From assembly GCF_022024035.1 (NCBI RefSeq), contig NZ_CP091787.1, positions 558,001 through 622,000 of the forward strand: 64,000 nucleotides of DNA, read 5' to 3'. The stretch's first letter is position 1. Every line of letters starts with the position of its first letter. The notes under the pieces were generated by a model. That model searched no databases. It had not been told where the DNA came from and worked only from the letters and a program-made list of their open reading frames with translations. Source of the DNA: Prevotella sp. E13-17 (GTDB taxonomy: Bacteria; Bacteroidota; Bacteroidia; Bacteroidales; Bacteroidaceae). Shown one piece after another: positions 9,222 to 18,364 of the stretch. The translations under genes and the position numbers were made by a program.

Positions 9222-10214
9222 ATGGCGATATTAGCATTTCAAAAACCCGATAAAGTGGTAATGTTGGAAGCCAACGATCGTTTCGGCAAGTTCGAATTCC
9301 GTCCGTTGGAGCCTGGCTTTGGTGTAACCATAGGTAATGCCTTGCGCCGCATTCTCCTTTCATCGCTCGAGGGTTATGCTATCAACACAATCCGTATCAC
9401 GGGTGTTGAGCATGAGTTCTCGTCAGTTCCTGGTGTTAAGGAAGATGTGACCAATATTATCCTGAACCTGAAACAAGTAAGGTTCCGTCAAGTAGTAGAA
9501 GAATTCGAGAACGAAAAAGTCAGCATCACCGTTGAGAATTCTACTGAATTTAAGGCTGGTGATATAGGCAAGTATCTGACTGGATTTGAAGTGTTAAATC
9601 CCGATTTGGTGATTTGTCATCTCGACGCTAAAGCTTCAATGCAGATAGATTTGACCATTAATAAAGGTCGTGGCTACGTTCCTTCTGAAGAGAACCGTGA
9701 GTTCTGTACGGATGTTAACGTAATCCCCATCGATTCTATCTACACCCCAATCCGTAATGTCAAGTTTGCAGTTGAGCCCTATCGTGTTGAGCAAAAGACC
9801 GACTACGATAAGCTTGTACTCGAAGTGACGACGGACGGTTCCATTCATCCAAAGGAGGCTCTTAAAGAGGCTGCCAAGATCCTTATCTATCACTTCATGC
9901 TGTTCTCTGATGAGAAGATCACACTCGAGAATAACGAGAGTGAGGTTAATCAGGAGTTTGATGAGGAAGTACTGCACATGCGTCAGTTGCTGAAGACTAA
10001 GCTTGTTGACATGAACCTTAGCGTTCGTGCTCTCAACTGCTTGAAGGCTGCTGATGTAGAGACACTCGGTGATCTGGTACAGTACAACAAGACAGACCTC
10101 TTGAAGTTCCGCAACTTTGGTAAGAAATCGCTCACTGAGCTTGATGATTTGCTAGAGAGTCTGAATCTGTCGTTTGGAACCGACATTACCAAGTATAAAC
10201 TGGACAAAGAATAA
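9222..10214 (+). CDS. rpoA: DNA-directed RNA polymerase subunit alpha
   Basis: 330 residues. The N-terminal dimerisation and assembly domain ([20 protein letters not shown], residues about 30-50) is followed by an acidic linker near 235-250 and the C-terminal helix-hairpin-helix domain ([20 protein letters not shown]), which contacts upstream DNA and activators. It lies 17 bp after rpsD and 47 bp before rplQ. Confidence 0.97.
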   Translation: MAILAFQKPDKVVMLEANDRFGKFEFRPLEPGFGVTIGNALRRILLSSLEGYAINTIRITGVEHEFSSVPGVKEDVTNIILNLKQVRFRQVVEEFENEKVSITVENSTEFKAGDIGKYLTGFEVLNPDLVICHLDAKASMQIDLTINKGRGYVPSEENREFCTDVNVIPIDSIYTPIRNVKFAVEPYRVEQKTDYDKLVLEVTTDGSIHPKEALKEAAKILIYHFMLFSDEKITLENNESEVNQEFDEEVLHMRQLLKTKLVDMNLSVRALNCLKAADVETLGDLVQYNKTDLLKFRNFGKKSLTELDDLLESLNLSFGTDITKYKLDKE

Positions 10215-10261
10215 TGCGTTGAGCATTGTTCCTGTTGCCCAATAAAAAGTAAAAAACAACA

Positions 10262-10813
10262 ATGAGACATAATAAGAAATTCAATCATCTCGGTCGTACT
10301 GCATCTCACCGTAGTGCCATGCTTGCTAACATGGCTATCTCGCTGATTATGCACAAAAGAATCACTACGACCGTGGCAAAGGCTAAGGCCCTCAAGAAGT
10401 ATGTTGAGCCCCTTATCACTAAGGCTAAGGAGGATTCAACAAATTCTCGTCGTGTAGTATTCAGCTATCTTCAGAACAAGGACGCTATCAAGGAGCTTTT
10501 CTCTACGGTAGCTGAGAAGGTAGGTGATCGTCCCGGTGGATACACTCGTATCATTAAGCTGGGTGCTCGTCAGGGTGACGCAGCTCAGATTTGCTTCATC
10601 GAGCTTGTTGATTTCGATCCCGAAATGGCAAAGACCGAGACCAAGAAGAAGACCACACGTCGTTCACGTAAGGCCGCTAAGGCTGAGGCTCCTGCACAGG
10701 AAGCTCCTGCTGCTGAGGAGGCAAAGGTTGAGGAAGCTCCTGTTGCTGAGGAGACAAAGGCTGAGGAAGCTCCTGCAGCCGAGGCTGCTGCTGAAGAGGC
10801 AAAGGCAGAGTAA
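10262..10813 (+). CDS. rplQ: 50S ribosomal protein L17 with Ala/Glu-rich tail
   Basis: bL17, 183 residues. The first 125 residues are ordinary ([58 protein letters not shown]). They are followed by a basic patch ([13 protein letters not shown]) and about 45 residues built from repeats of [12 protein letters not shown] units. Most bacterial L17 are 116-130 residues; alanine/glutamate tails are known in other Bacteroidota, though I cannot assess their length range. It is the last gene before a strong terminator. Confidence 0.96.
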   Translation: MRHNKKFNHLGRTASHRSAMLANMAISLIMHKRITTTVAKAKALKKYVEPLITKAKEDSTNSRRVVFSYLQNKDAIKELFSTVAEKVGDRPGGYTRIIKLGARQGDAAQICFIELVDFDPEMAKTETKKKTTRRSRKAAKAEAPAQEAPAAEEAKVEEAPVAEETKAEEAPAAEAAAEEAKAE

Positions 10814-10849
10814 GACTTCATTAAGCAAGTTCTATACTGTTAATATATT

Positions 10850-10891
10850 GAATGCTCCTATCTCCGAGATAGGGGCATTCTTTTTTTTTTG
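10850..10891 (+). terminator. Rho-independent terminator of the ribosomal operon
   Basis: A nearly perfect 15-bp inverted repeat (GAATGCTCCTATCTC facing GAGATAGGGGCATTC, one wobble pair) at 10850-10880 is followed by a run of about 11 T (10881 on). It lies 36 bp after the rplQ stop and closes the block. Confidence 0.93.
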
Positions 10892-10976
10892 CTTCTTACT
10901 GATGTTTGCTATTCTGTTTATGCGATCAGTCCTTATTTCCGATTGTTTTGACGATTGGTTGCCATTCGTTTGATTT

Positions 10977-10995
10977 GTCGTGGTGTAACCACGAC
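10977..10995. repeat. REP-like palindrome
   Basis: GTCGTGGT, a GTA loop and ACCACGAC form a perfect 8-bp stem, followed by CTACATGT. It lies in the convergent gap between rplQ and the YgjP-like gene. It resembles short palindromic repeats common between genes in Bacteroidota; only one copy is seen in this window. The rest of the gap (10892-11082) shows nothing recognisable. Confidence 0.5.
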
Positions 10996-11082
10996 CTACA
11001 TGTAATGGCGCTTGTTTGGAATATTTGTTTTGTGTTTCTTTTGGTGTTGTCGAAGATGGTGTTGTGGATGTGGAGGAAGTGT

Positions 11083-11628
11083 TTAGATAACCATTTTTGC
11101 GGTTGTTTTTCTGGCTTCTTTCCACATGGGGAAATGCTGGTCCATGAGTGCATAAAAGCGGGGACCATGGTTCGCTTCTTTTAGATGAGCTAATTCATGA
11201 ACGACAACATGCTCTATGCACCAGTCAGGTAGTAAGAGCAAGTAAAGGCTGAAACAAATCTGTCTTGTGCGTGAATTACACATTCCCCATCGGGATGTGG
11301 TGGCTTTATATGTGATTTCAGATGGATTGACGCCCATTTTAGGGGCGTGGTAAGCCAATAGAGGTCTTACCTTAGTATCTAAGCGTTGGACAGCTTCAGA
11401 GCGCTCTGAACGCTTTTTTAGGGGCAGTCGTTCATAAAACTGTTTTCTTTTTTGCTCCGTTTCTATTCTCCTTAGATGGGCTTTCTCTATCCAGTCACGG
11501 TGTTTTTCAATGAATTGTTCTATTTTCTTGCGTGACAGGAGTAGGGGAGCGGAAACATGCACATCGCCATTCTTGACGATGCGCATGGACAATCTGCTTG
11601 TTCGTCGGTATGTTACAACGATCTGCAT
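11083..11628 (-). CDS. YgjP-like (DUF45) metallopeptidase domain protein
   Basis: 181 residues. The zinc-binding HELAH motif (in VVHELAHLKEANHG) lies in the C-terminal third, together with the family signature TSRWGMCNSR and PDWCIEHV. The family resembles the minimal gluzincin fold; its in-vivo role is poorly established, although a nucleotide pyrophosphatase activity has been reported for E. coli YgjP. It starts only 2 bp after the tsaE stop and is the last gene of the minus-strand run that begins with aroA. Confidence 0.85.
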   Translation of the reverse strand: MQIVVTYRRTSRLSMRIVKNGDVHVSAPLLLSRKKIEQFIEKHRDWIEKAHLRRIETEQKRKQFYERLPLKKRSERSEAVQRLDTKVRPLLAYHAPKMGVNPSEITYKATTSRWGMCNSRTRQICFSLYLLLLPDWCIEHVVVHELAHLKEANHGPRFYALMDQHFPMWKEARKTTAKMVI

Positions 11629-11630
11629 TA

Positions 11631-12056
11631 TTAGAATCTCACACTTCGTGAGCCATCAGTTTCTTCCTCGATAGTGACGCGCACGGCATCTTCCGGCAAG
11701 ACCTCTTCAATCAATTCCGGCCATTCAATGAAGCATAAGCTGCCGCTATAGAAATATTCCTCGTATCCCATATCGTAAACTTCTTCCAGTTTCTTGATTC
11801 GGTAGAAGTCGAAGTGAAAAAGGCTGCAGCCAATACCATCCAAGGGCTTTGGAAGGCTATATTCATTGACGATGGCAAATGTAGGAGATGTGATGACATC
11901 CTCTACGCCCAGTTCTTCGCAGATAGCCTTGATAAAGGTAGTCTTTCCGGCTCCCATTTTGCCATAGAAGGCAAATACGCGGTGTTCTCCTATGTTATTG
12001 ATAAATTCGCGTGCAGCATTGCGAATTGCTTCAATGTTCTTAATCTTTATTTCCAT
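11631..12056 (-). CDS. tsaE: tRNA threonylcarbamoyladenosine biosynthesis ATPase TsaE
   Basis: 141 residues; works with TsaB/TsaD in forming t6A37 on ANN-decoding tRNAs. The P-loop is GKMGAGKTT at residues 32-40, followed by the family switch VITSPTFAIVNEY and the HFDFYRI and CFIEWPE blocks. Its length is normal. It is separated from porX by 124 bp that hold a 23-bp tandem repeat, and is followed closely by the YgjP-like gene. Confidence 0.95.
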   Translation of the reverse strand: MEIKIKNIEAIRNAAREFINNIGEHRVFAFYGKMGAGKTTFIKAICEELGVEDVITSPTFAIVNEYSLPKPLDGIGCSLFHFDFYRIKKLEEVYDMGYEEYFYSGSLCFIEWPELIEEVLPEDAVRVTIEEETDGSRSVRF

Positions 12057-12064
12057 ATTACACT

Positions 12065-12150
12065 ATCTAATCTTTTCTTCTAAAACGATCTAATAATATC
12101 TTCTAGTACGATCTGATAATATCTTCTAGTACGATTTAATCTTTTCTGCT
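12065..12150. repeat. 23-bp tandem repeat between porX and tsaE
   Basis: Three full units of 23 bp occur at 12077-12099, 12100-12122 and 12123-12145, with partial units on both sides. The core is CTTCTAGTACGATCTGATAA; units 1 and 2 differ at only three positions, and unit 3 diverges in its second half. The array fills most of the leader of tsaE on the minus strand. Its period differs from the 22-bp arrays elsewhere in the window. Confidence 0.85.
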
Positions 12151-12180
12151 AGGCTTATTTTATCATTCCAGATTTGGTAT

Positions 12181-13731
12181 TTATCTTTTCTTTCCTGTCA
12201 TCGTGATGAGCGGTATAATCATTTCCTCCATAGAGATGCCTCCATGTTGGAATGTGTCTCTGTAGTATGACACATAGTAATTATAGTTGTTTGGATAGGC
12301 AAAGAACGAGTCGCCAGTGGCAAACACGTAGCTTGTCGATAAGTTAGGCGAGGGCAGTTGCGCCTTTTCGGGTGTCTTGATGACGAACAGTTCTTTCGAG
12401 TCGTACGACAAGTTCTTGCCCAGTTTATAGCGCAGGTTGGTGTTTGTATTGCGGTCGCCCACGATCTTCACCGGTTTCGTACAGCGTATGCTGCCGTGAT
12501 CGGTTGTCACAATCACTTTGTAGTCTGTCTGTGCCAGCCATCTGAAGAAATCTGCAATCACCGAGTGGCGGAACCATGACAACGTGATACTGCGGTAGGC
12601 CGATTCGCTGTTTGCCAGTTCGCGCACCATTCTCGATTCCGTTCTTGCATGACTGAGCATGTCGATAAAGTTGAATACCACCACGTTCAGTTGGTTTTTG
12701 TCCAATGTATTCAGCTGTTGCATGAACCTCTCAGCCTCGGCCGAAGTATTGATTTTCTGGTACGAGAAAGACTCGTGCCTGCGATAACGTTCCAGCTGTG
12801 TTTTAATCAGAGGTCCCTCGTTCAGGTTCTTCCCCTCTTCCTCGTCTTCGTCCACCCAGAGGTCTGGGAACATCTTTGCAATCTTGTTGGGCATGAGTCC
12901 GCTAAAGATAGCATTGCGTGCATATTGCGTCGCTGTGGGCAGTATCGAAGAATAGACGTTCTCGTCAATGTCGAACTGGTCGCCAATCTCCTGTGCCAAC
13001 ATTCGCCATTGGTCATAGCGGAAGTTGTCGAGAACCACCATGAAAACCTTCTCTTTCTGGTCGAGTAGAGGAAACACACATTCTTTGAAGATGCGGTGCG
13101 ACATTAGCGGCGCCTGTTTGTCGTCGGTTATCCAGTCCATGTAGTTCTTCTTCACGAACTTCGAGAACCCCAGGTTGGCCTCTTCTTTTTGCATAGCCAG
13201 CATTTCCGACATCTGTGAGTCCGTGCTGCTCAGTTGCAGTTCCCAGTGCACCAGTCGTTTGTACACCTCTACCCAGTCGTTCCATGTATGACAGTCCATG
13301 ATCTGCATGGCAATCTGTTGGAACTGCTGTTGATATTGGCTCTGTGTCACCTCCGTTTCAATTTCGCGTCGGTGAATGTTCTTTTTCAGAGTCAGTAATA
13401 TCTGGTTAGGATTCACCGGTTTTATCAGGTAGTCAGCGATTTTCTGTCCGATAGCCTGATTCATGATGTTCTCCTCTTCGCTCTTGGTAACCATCACTAC
13501 AGGTGTTGCGGGAGCTATCTCTTTGATGCGCTGCAGCGTCTCCAATCCCGAGAGACCAGGCATCTGTTCGTCCAGTATCACCAGATCGAACGAACGCTCC
13601 TCGCACAAGTCGATGGCATCCGTACCATTTGACACCGTTGTCACCTCGTATCCTTTTTTCTCGAGAAAGATGATATAAGCCTTCAGCAGCTCCATCTCAT
13701 CATCCACCCATAGCAATTGTCCGTTTGTCAT
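12181..13731 (-). CDS. porX: PorX: response regulator with PglZ domain, T9SS regulator
   Basis: 516 residues. The receiver domain (1-120) has acidic residues D10/D11, phosphoacceptor D54 in VILDEQMPG, T82 and K104 in LIKP. The large C-terminal part is a PglZ-type alkaline-phosphatase fold, seen in TDHGSIRCTKP and NFIDMLSHARTES with metal-ligand Asp/His. In Porphyromonas gingivalis, PorX controls expression and assembly of the type IX secretion system with the kinase PorY and sigma factor SigP. It starts 4 bp after porW. No porY or sigP is in this window. Confidence 0.93.
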   Translation of the reverse strand: MTNGQLLWVDDEMELLKAYIIFLEKKGYEVTTVSNGTDAIDLCEERSFDLVILDEQMPGLSGLETLQRIKEIAPATPVVMVTKSEEENIMNQAIGQKIADYLIKPVNPNQILLTLKKNIHRREIETEVTQSQYQQQFQQIAMQIMDCHTWNDWVEVYKRLVHWELQLSSTDSQMSEMLAMQKEEANLGFSKFVKKNYMDWITDDKQAPLMSHRIFKECVFPLLDQKEKVFMVVLDNFRYDQWRMLAQEIGDQFDIDENVYSSILPTATQYARNAIFSGLMPNKIAKMFPDLWVDEDEEEGKNLNEGPLIKTQLERYRRHESFSYQKINTSAEAERFMQQLNTLDKNQLNVVVFNFIDMLSHARTESRMVRELANSESAYRSITLSWFRHSVIADFFRWLAQTDYKVIVTTDHGSIRCTKPVKIVGDRNTNTNLRYKLGKNLSYDSKELFVIKTPEKAQLPSPNLSTSYVFATGDSFFAYPNNYNYYVSYYRDTFQHGGISMEEMIIPLITMTGKKR

Positions 13732-13735
13732 ATCC

Positions 13736-16627
13736 TTACCATAAGTCTTCTAAGTCAAACACTTCCTCCTCGCTGTCCTTGTCCTGTGCCGGAGCCACCT
13801 CGTCCTCAGCATCTACCACAGGTTGCTCGTAGTCAGGCTTCTGCAGCAGATCCTCATTGGTGACAGGCAGTGGCAGGAACACCTTTTCGTAGAATTCATC
13901 GTAGTCCTTGTAGCTAAAACGCGAACCTATCAGTCCGAGGTTGTGCTCACTGATAATCAAAGAACGACACCTCTTCAATATCTCGTTCATGGTCTGCGTG
14001 CTACGCAATTGACGTGCATATTGCAGCGCCTCGTCGAAATTCAGGAAGCCACGTATCAGCATGCGGCTGATGCCGTTGTCATGTTCTATCTCCAAGTCGA
14101 AGTTACGTACTAAGAAGTTCGAGAAGTTAAATCGTGCCATCTCGAACAATAGCTGGTTCTCGTTCAGCGAGTCCGTCTGATATACCAAGATAAAGTGGAA
14201 CGGCACGTTACGCTCTGCCGACAGCGTGTCGGCATCCACAGAGTCATTGTCAGCCGTGATGTCGCGTCTAGACCAAACGTCATCCAAGTCAAACTTGCCG
14301 CCATGCAGAGTTCTGCCTTCCTGCACACCCTTGACAATCATGCCAGCCATCTCCGACACCTCGCTCTGCGGATATTTCTCTACCACCATTTTCAGGTTCT
14401 CTACACAACCTTTAGCATCGCCCTGATTCAGCAGGCTCAGTCCGTTGATGAACAAAAACTTCGGTCTGTTCTCACCCAGTGGAAAACGCTCTGCCGACAG
14501 TTTCGCGTTCGCCTGAATCATCTCGTGCTTGTTTGCCTTGAATGCCTCGTAGGTAGCCCCATAGATAGAGTCCTCAAGATGTTCCCCAAAGCGTGCGTTT
14601 TCCGCAAAGTACGGGTCACTCAGCAAGATGGTCCATTCGCTCTCGGGGTAGTCAGTCTGCATCCTTGTCAGACAGTTGTTGGCAGTCAGCGTGTCGCCCT
14701 TTAGAGAGTACAACAAGAACAGATGATACCAAGCCTGGTCGTTCTGCTCGTAGTCAGGATATTGCGAAGTCAGTCTCAGTAGCTGTTTCTCCGACAGTCT
14801 CAGGTTCTCCAGCTTATCTTTGAAGATAATTCCCGAGTTGAACAATCCGTCCATGATGGCCGCATTGCTCTCAGCCACCTGTTCTTCGGTGAAAGGTATC
14901 TGTGCCAAGTAGTATTCGCGGTTGTGTGGGTCGTTGGCTAACGAGTCAGCTTCCGCATTGTCGGCGTTGTTGTCAGTCTCAGTGTCCTCCGCATTTCCCG
15001 CCAAGTCCAGACTGTCGGTTGCTTCCTCGCTGTTGGTCTCCCCCTGCAGGTTCACCACCGTTTTGTTCGCGCGCTGCCAGTCGTCCACGTTCTCACGCTT
15101 TCCCCACTCTCGTTGGAACTGCTGCTTACCCTGGTTCACAGCCATCTGGTTGTAGAAGTACCACTTGCCATCCTTTGCCGCAGAGTTGTCTCGTTGTGGT
15201 GTCGTGTTGCGTGTGTTACGTCCGCCGGCAGCCCCTGCGTTCTGCTGCAGTTTCTCCACTTCAGCTTCCAAGGCCTTGTCGCGTTCCTCCTTTTCTTTCT
15301 TTTTCAGAGCGTCTATCACCCGGTCGATGGCAGCCAGACGTTCCTTTTCAGTCAGTTTTGCCAACGCTTGCAGAGAGTCCTGCAGATAGACCGCATCGGT
15401 GTGAGGCACCAGTTCGTCGAGCACTTTCGAGCGAAGTGCCAGACTCTCATAGTCATCGCGGTCTTTGTCCAGCAGACCTATTGCCTCGCCATAGCAGCGT
15501 TGAGCGTCGTTATATTTCTCCTTTTCCCAGTACAGGTTGCCCAGTTTCAGCAGCAGCACCCCTTTCTCTATGCCACCACGCGTAGCCTTTTCGTTGCCCG
15601 TTTCATAAGCACCGATTGCTTTTGCCGTGTCGTTCTGCATCAAGTAGATGTTGCCAATGGCATAATACACCTGATCTAGGTAATCCTTATTATTGTCCGA
15701 TGCCGCCATGCGTTTCAGTCGTCCAATCATTTTCTTGGCACTACCCTTTGCCATGACCTCGGTCTGAGCTATTCGCGCATTAAACTCCAGTTCATAGGGC
15801 GGGTTCAGTCTCACCACCTTTTGGTAAGCCTTGTATGCCAGCTCCTTGTGGTTCAGTGCCGCCTCCACCTGTCCTGTCAGAAACCAGATGCGCGCCTTTT
15901 GGGTCGTACGCTTCTCGTGTTTAGCTGTCTTGCGCAGGTAGGGCAGAGCCTTTTCCAGTTCGCCATTCTTCAAATAGTAGTCCGCCAATGTCGCATCCCA
16001 TGCCCTTTGAGCCTTGTAGTGGATGCTGTCGCGGTTCATGTTTCTAATCACGTCCTCGGCGTCATACAGCCAGTCCAGCTCCGTGTAGCAGCGAGCCAGC
16101 CAGGCGCGTGCCATGTTGTTGATGGCCGGCTGTCCCTGATACAGTCTGCTCACGTACGAGAATGTGGCAGCAGCTTCATCGAATGAGCCCTTCTGAAACT
16201 GCGCCTGTCCCATCAGCATCCACGCTTTCCATAGGAATGGGTTATACTCGCCGCGTGACAGCCATTCCCTGTCGCGTGCAGTCTTCTTCCTTGTCTTGTT
16301 CCATTGCGGTTTAGCCTTGATAGAGTGCATCTTGATGGCTTTCTCCATCTTCTCTATCGTGCGGTCATATTTCCCCTTTCCCAGGTCCCGGCTTGCTTTG
16401 TTGCCCACAGCATAGAGGGGCAACATCTCCGTGAAGTTGTCCTTGTTGCCCTTTTCTTTCTCCTCGTCACCCTCGATGTAGGCCAGAGAACCGTTGTAGT
16501 AAGTGTTGTATTTGGCTGTGAAAGAATGCCAGAATCGGCTCTTTCCCGTATTTTTTTGCGTAGAGCATGCTGTCATCAGCAGGAAGCTGATGACGCTACC
16601 TATACCTATATATAATAATCTACGCAT
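13736..16627 (-). CDS. porW: PorW/SprE-like TPR lipoprotein of the type IX secretion system
   Basis: 963 residues. A lipoprotein signal ends at C21 (LLMTAC). The mature N-terminus (STQKNTGKSRFWHSFTAKYN, then YYNG) matches the conserved start of SprE/PorW. Many TPR-like helix pairs cover about 120-420; a charged, low-complexity linker (about 430-560, many E/D/N and KKKEKEERDK) leads to a second helical repeat part. PorW is an outer-membrane-linked T9SS component that connects to PorN. The neighbouring porX supports the call. The family is variable in sequence, so the symbol rests on the N-terminus, length and context. Confidence 0.8.
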   Translation of the reverse strand: MRRLLYIGIGSVISFLLMTACSTQKNTGKSRFWHSFTAKYNTYYNGSLAYIEGDEEKEKGNKDNFTEMLPLYAVGNKASRDLGKGKYDRTIEKMEKAIKMHSIKAKPQWNKTRKKTARDREWLSRGEYNPFLWKAWMLMGQAQFQKGSFDEAAATFSYVSRLYQGQPAINNMARAWLARCYTELDWLYDAEDVIRNMNRDSIHYKAQRAWDATLADYYLKNGELEKALPYLRKTAKHEKRTTQKARIWFLTGQVEAALNHKELAYKAYQKVVRLNPPYELEFNARIAQTEVMAKGSAKKMIGRLKRMAASDNNKDYLDQVYYAIGNIYLMQNDTAKAIGAYETGNEKATRGGIEKGVLLLKLGNLYWEKEKYNDAQRCYGEAIGLLDKDRDDYESLALRSKVLDELVPHTDAVYLQDSLQALAKLTEKERLAAIDRVIDALKKKEKEERDKALEAEVEKLQQNAGAAGGRNTRNTTPQRDNSAAKDGKWYFYNQMAVNQGKQQFQREWGKRENVDDWQRANKTVVNLQGETNSEEATDSLDLAGNAEDTETDNNADNAEADSLANDPHNREYYLAQIPFTEEQVAESNAAIMDGLFNSGIIFKDKLENLRLSEKQLLRLTSQYPDYEQNDQAWYHLFLLYSLKGDTLTANNCLTRMQTDYPESEWTILLSDPYFAENARFGEHLEDSIYGATYEAFKANKHEMIQANAKLSAERFPLGENRPKFLFINGLSLLNQGDAKGCVENLKMVVEKYPQSEVSEMAGMIVKGVQEGRTLHGGKFDLDDVWSRRDITADNDSVDADTLSAERNVPFHFILVYQTDSLNENQLLFEMARFNFSNFLVRNFDLEIEHDNGISRMLIRGFLNFDEALQYARQLRSTQTMNEILKRCRSLIISEHNLGLIGSRFSYKDYDEFYEKVFLPLPVTNEDLLQKPDYEQPVVDAEDEVAPAQDKDSEEEVFDLEDLW

Positions 16628-16643
16628 CTAAAAAGAAGAACTC

Positions 16644-16853
16644 CTAAATGGCCGTTTTATTGCTTTCGCGGCGTTTTTTCTCTTCCATCAGACAGGCTAT
16701 CTTGCAGTCGCCCGATACCTTGCTGCTGCATGTGGCGCAGTCTTCGCCCTCTACTACGGGCGCGTCGGTGCCACCTTTCGTCAGCATGGACGCCAATGCC
16801 GCCACGATGCCCAGCACTGCCAGCGATATAATACAAATGAGTGCAAACTGCAT
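16644..16853 (-). CDS. Small conserved membrane protein with cysteines
   Basis: 69 residues. One N-terminal transmembrane helix (about 3-24) is followed by a short soluble part with four cysteines (CATCSSKVSGDCKIAC) and a basic tail. The CxxC plus two further Cys could bind a metal or form disulfides; no function is known to me. It is packed between aroA (5 bp) and porW (16 bp) on the same strand, which supports it as a real gene. Confidence 0.72.
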   Translation of the reverse strand: MQFALICIISLAVLGIVAALASMLTKGGTDAPVVEGEDCATCSSKVSGDCKIACLMEEKKRRESNKTAI

Positions 16854-16858
16854 ATACT

Positions 16859-18121
16859 TTATTGTTTGTTGATTACAAATCCTGTTTTCTCGAGATCATC
16901 CCAAAACATCGGGTACGACTTGCTGACCACCTGCGGGTTGTTGATACAGATAGGCATACGGAAGGCCATTGGTGCAAAGGCCAGTGCCATGCGGTGATCC
17001 TCATAGGTGTCAATGGTGTAGCAGTCGTTCCCTTCGGTCGTTGCCGAACGCTTGCCGTCCCACATCAGCTCGCTACCGTTCACACTCTTCAGTTCGATGC
17101 CCAGTTTTCTCATTTCTGTTGTCAATGCAGCCATGCGGTCGGTCTCCTTGATCTTCAGCGTCTGCAATCCCGTGAAGTGGAAGGGCACCCCCAGTGCACA
17201 GCACGTACAAACAAATGTTTGCGCCAGGTCGGGCATGTTCACAAAGTCATATTCCAGTCTGGGCACGTGACGTCCGCTCTTCTTCAGGGTCACGGTGGTG
17301 GGTATGCCAGGTTCCTTGGTCTCGAAGATGGTCTTCACCCCCAGCAGACTGAACAGGTAGCGCACACCTGAGTCACCCTGTTTCGACCCGTCCATCAGTC
17401 CGCTAAGTTTCACCTCAGCCTCCTCATCCTTCGACAGCGCCACCATCTCATACCAATAGCTGGCACCGCTCCAGTCGTTCTCAATCAAATAGGGACGCGC
17501 CACGTAGGGCTTAGGCTGCACGGTGATGGTGTCTATCGAGGTCCACTCGGCGTCAGCGCCAAACTCACGCATGGTCCAGAGCGTCAAGTCGATGTATGGT
17601 CGCGAAATAATCTCGCCGGTCAGTCGCAGTGTCAGTCCCTTTTTCAGCACGGGTCCAACCATCAGCAGTGCTGAGGTGTATTGCGACGACATGTTGCCCG
17701 CAATCTCCAGCTCACCGCCCTCCAGCTGCTGTCCGTTGATTTTCAGCGGTGGAAAACCGTTTTCTCCTTCATATTCGATGTCGGCTCCCAGGTGTCTCAG
17801 GGCGTCAACCAGCAGTTTGATAGGTCTGTGCTTCATGCGTTCTGTGCCCGTGATGATGTGTTCACCATGTTCTGTGGCCGACAGAAAAGCCGTCATAAAG
17901 CGCATGGCAGTGCCAGCCGCTTTGATGTCGATGACGTGAGGCATCCGTTCCAATGCTTGAATGATCACTTCTGTGTCGTCACAGTCGCTCAGGTTGTCGG
18001 GCAGCATGTCCCCTCCTGTCAGTGCATGTATGATGAGTGCCCGGTTCGAAATGCTCTTCGAGGCAGGCAGTTTGATGGTAGCCTGCAGTCTTTCCGGTGC
18101 TATGATGTTGTAAGTCTCCAT
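16859..18121 (-). CDS. aroA: 3-phosphoshikimate 1-carboxyvinyltransferase (EPSP synthase)
   Basis: 420 residues; sixth step of the shikimate pathway, cytoplasmic. Motifs: LPASKSISNRALI (shikimate phosphate binding), AGTAMRFMTAFL, ERMKHRPIKLL, MSSQYTSALL, and DRMAAL with TYEDHRMALAFAP near the end. The ATG at 18121 is chosen: a longer frame would start at a TTG at 18133, but that lies inside the -7 promoter box TAACTTTG (18138-18131 on the minus strand). The message would have a leader of only a few bases. Downstream genes through porX are so close that they are probably cotranscribed. Confidence 0.95.
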   Translation of the reverse strand: METYNIIAPERLQATIKLPASKSISNRALIIHALTGGDMLPDNLSDCDDTEVIIQALERMPHVIDIKAAGTAMRFMTAFLSATEHGEHIITGTERMKHRPIKLLVDALRHLGADIEYEGENGFPPLKINGQQLEGGELEIAGNMSSQYTSALLMVGPVLKKGLTLRLTGEIISRPYIDLTLWTMREFGADAEWTSIDTITVQPKPYVARPYLIENDWSGASYWYEMVALSKDEEAEVKLSGLMDGSKQGDSGVRYLFSLLGVKTIFETKEPGIPTTVTLKKSGRHVPRLEYDFVNMPDLAQTFVCTCCALGVPFHFTGLQTLKIKETDRMAALTTEMRKLGIELKSVNGSELMWDGKRSATTEGNDCYTIDTYEDHRMALAFAPMAFRMPICINNPQVVSKSYPMFWDDLEKTGFVINKQ

Positions 18122-18130
18122 ATCTGACGG

Positions 18131-18138
18131 CAAAGTTA
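18131..18138 (-). promoter_or_regulatory. aroA promoter -7 box
   Basis: TAACTTTG on the minus strand, matching TAnnTTTG, only 9 bases before the aroA ATG at 18121. No good TTTG -33 element was found. It implies a very short or absent 5' leader and probably drives the aroA-porW-porX run. Confidence 0.65.
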
Positions 18139-18217
18139 CAAAATAAAAGTCATAATGCTACTATCGCCCTGCAATAATTAAAGTTTTTTGGAAAAAGGTG
18201 AAAAAGATGCAGAAAAA

Positions 18218-18249
18218 TTTGGCAGTTTCGGAAAAAGTCAGTACCTTTG
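18218..18249 (+). promoter_or_regulatory. tRNA-Pro promoter
   Basis: TTTG (18218-18221), a 20-bp spacer and TACCTTTG (18242-18249): a complete Bacteroidota housekeeping promoter, 31 bp before the tRNA 5' end. Confidence 0.9.
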
Positions 18250-18280
18250 CATCCGCAATTCGGAAGAAGAGCATATTGAT

Positions 18281-18353
18281 CGGGATTTAGCGCAGTTGGT
18301 AGCGCACACGTCTGGGGGGCGCGAGGTCGCTGGTTCGAGTCCAGTAATCCCGA
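18281..18353 (+). tRNA. tRNA-Pro (anticodon GGG)
   Basis: The cloverleaf folds: acceptor CGGGATT/AATCCCG, D-stem GCGC/GCGC, anticodon loop CTGGGGG with anticodon GGG, T-arm GCTGG/CCAGT with loop TTCGAGT. CCA is not encoded. The anticodon stem CACGT/GCGCG has an A-C mismatch at its second pair (28-42) and a terminal wobble pair. It has its own promoter and terminator. Confidence 0.93.
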
Positions 18354-18364
18354 CAAAGTGAAAG

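Noticed and set aside
14902..15679. Plus-strand frames of 188-227 residues within porW
   Set aside because: They are shadows of the charged, repetitive linker of the lipoprotein and are rich in Ser/Pro/Arg without any motif.
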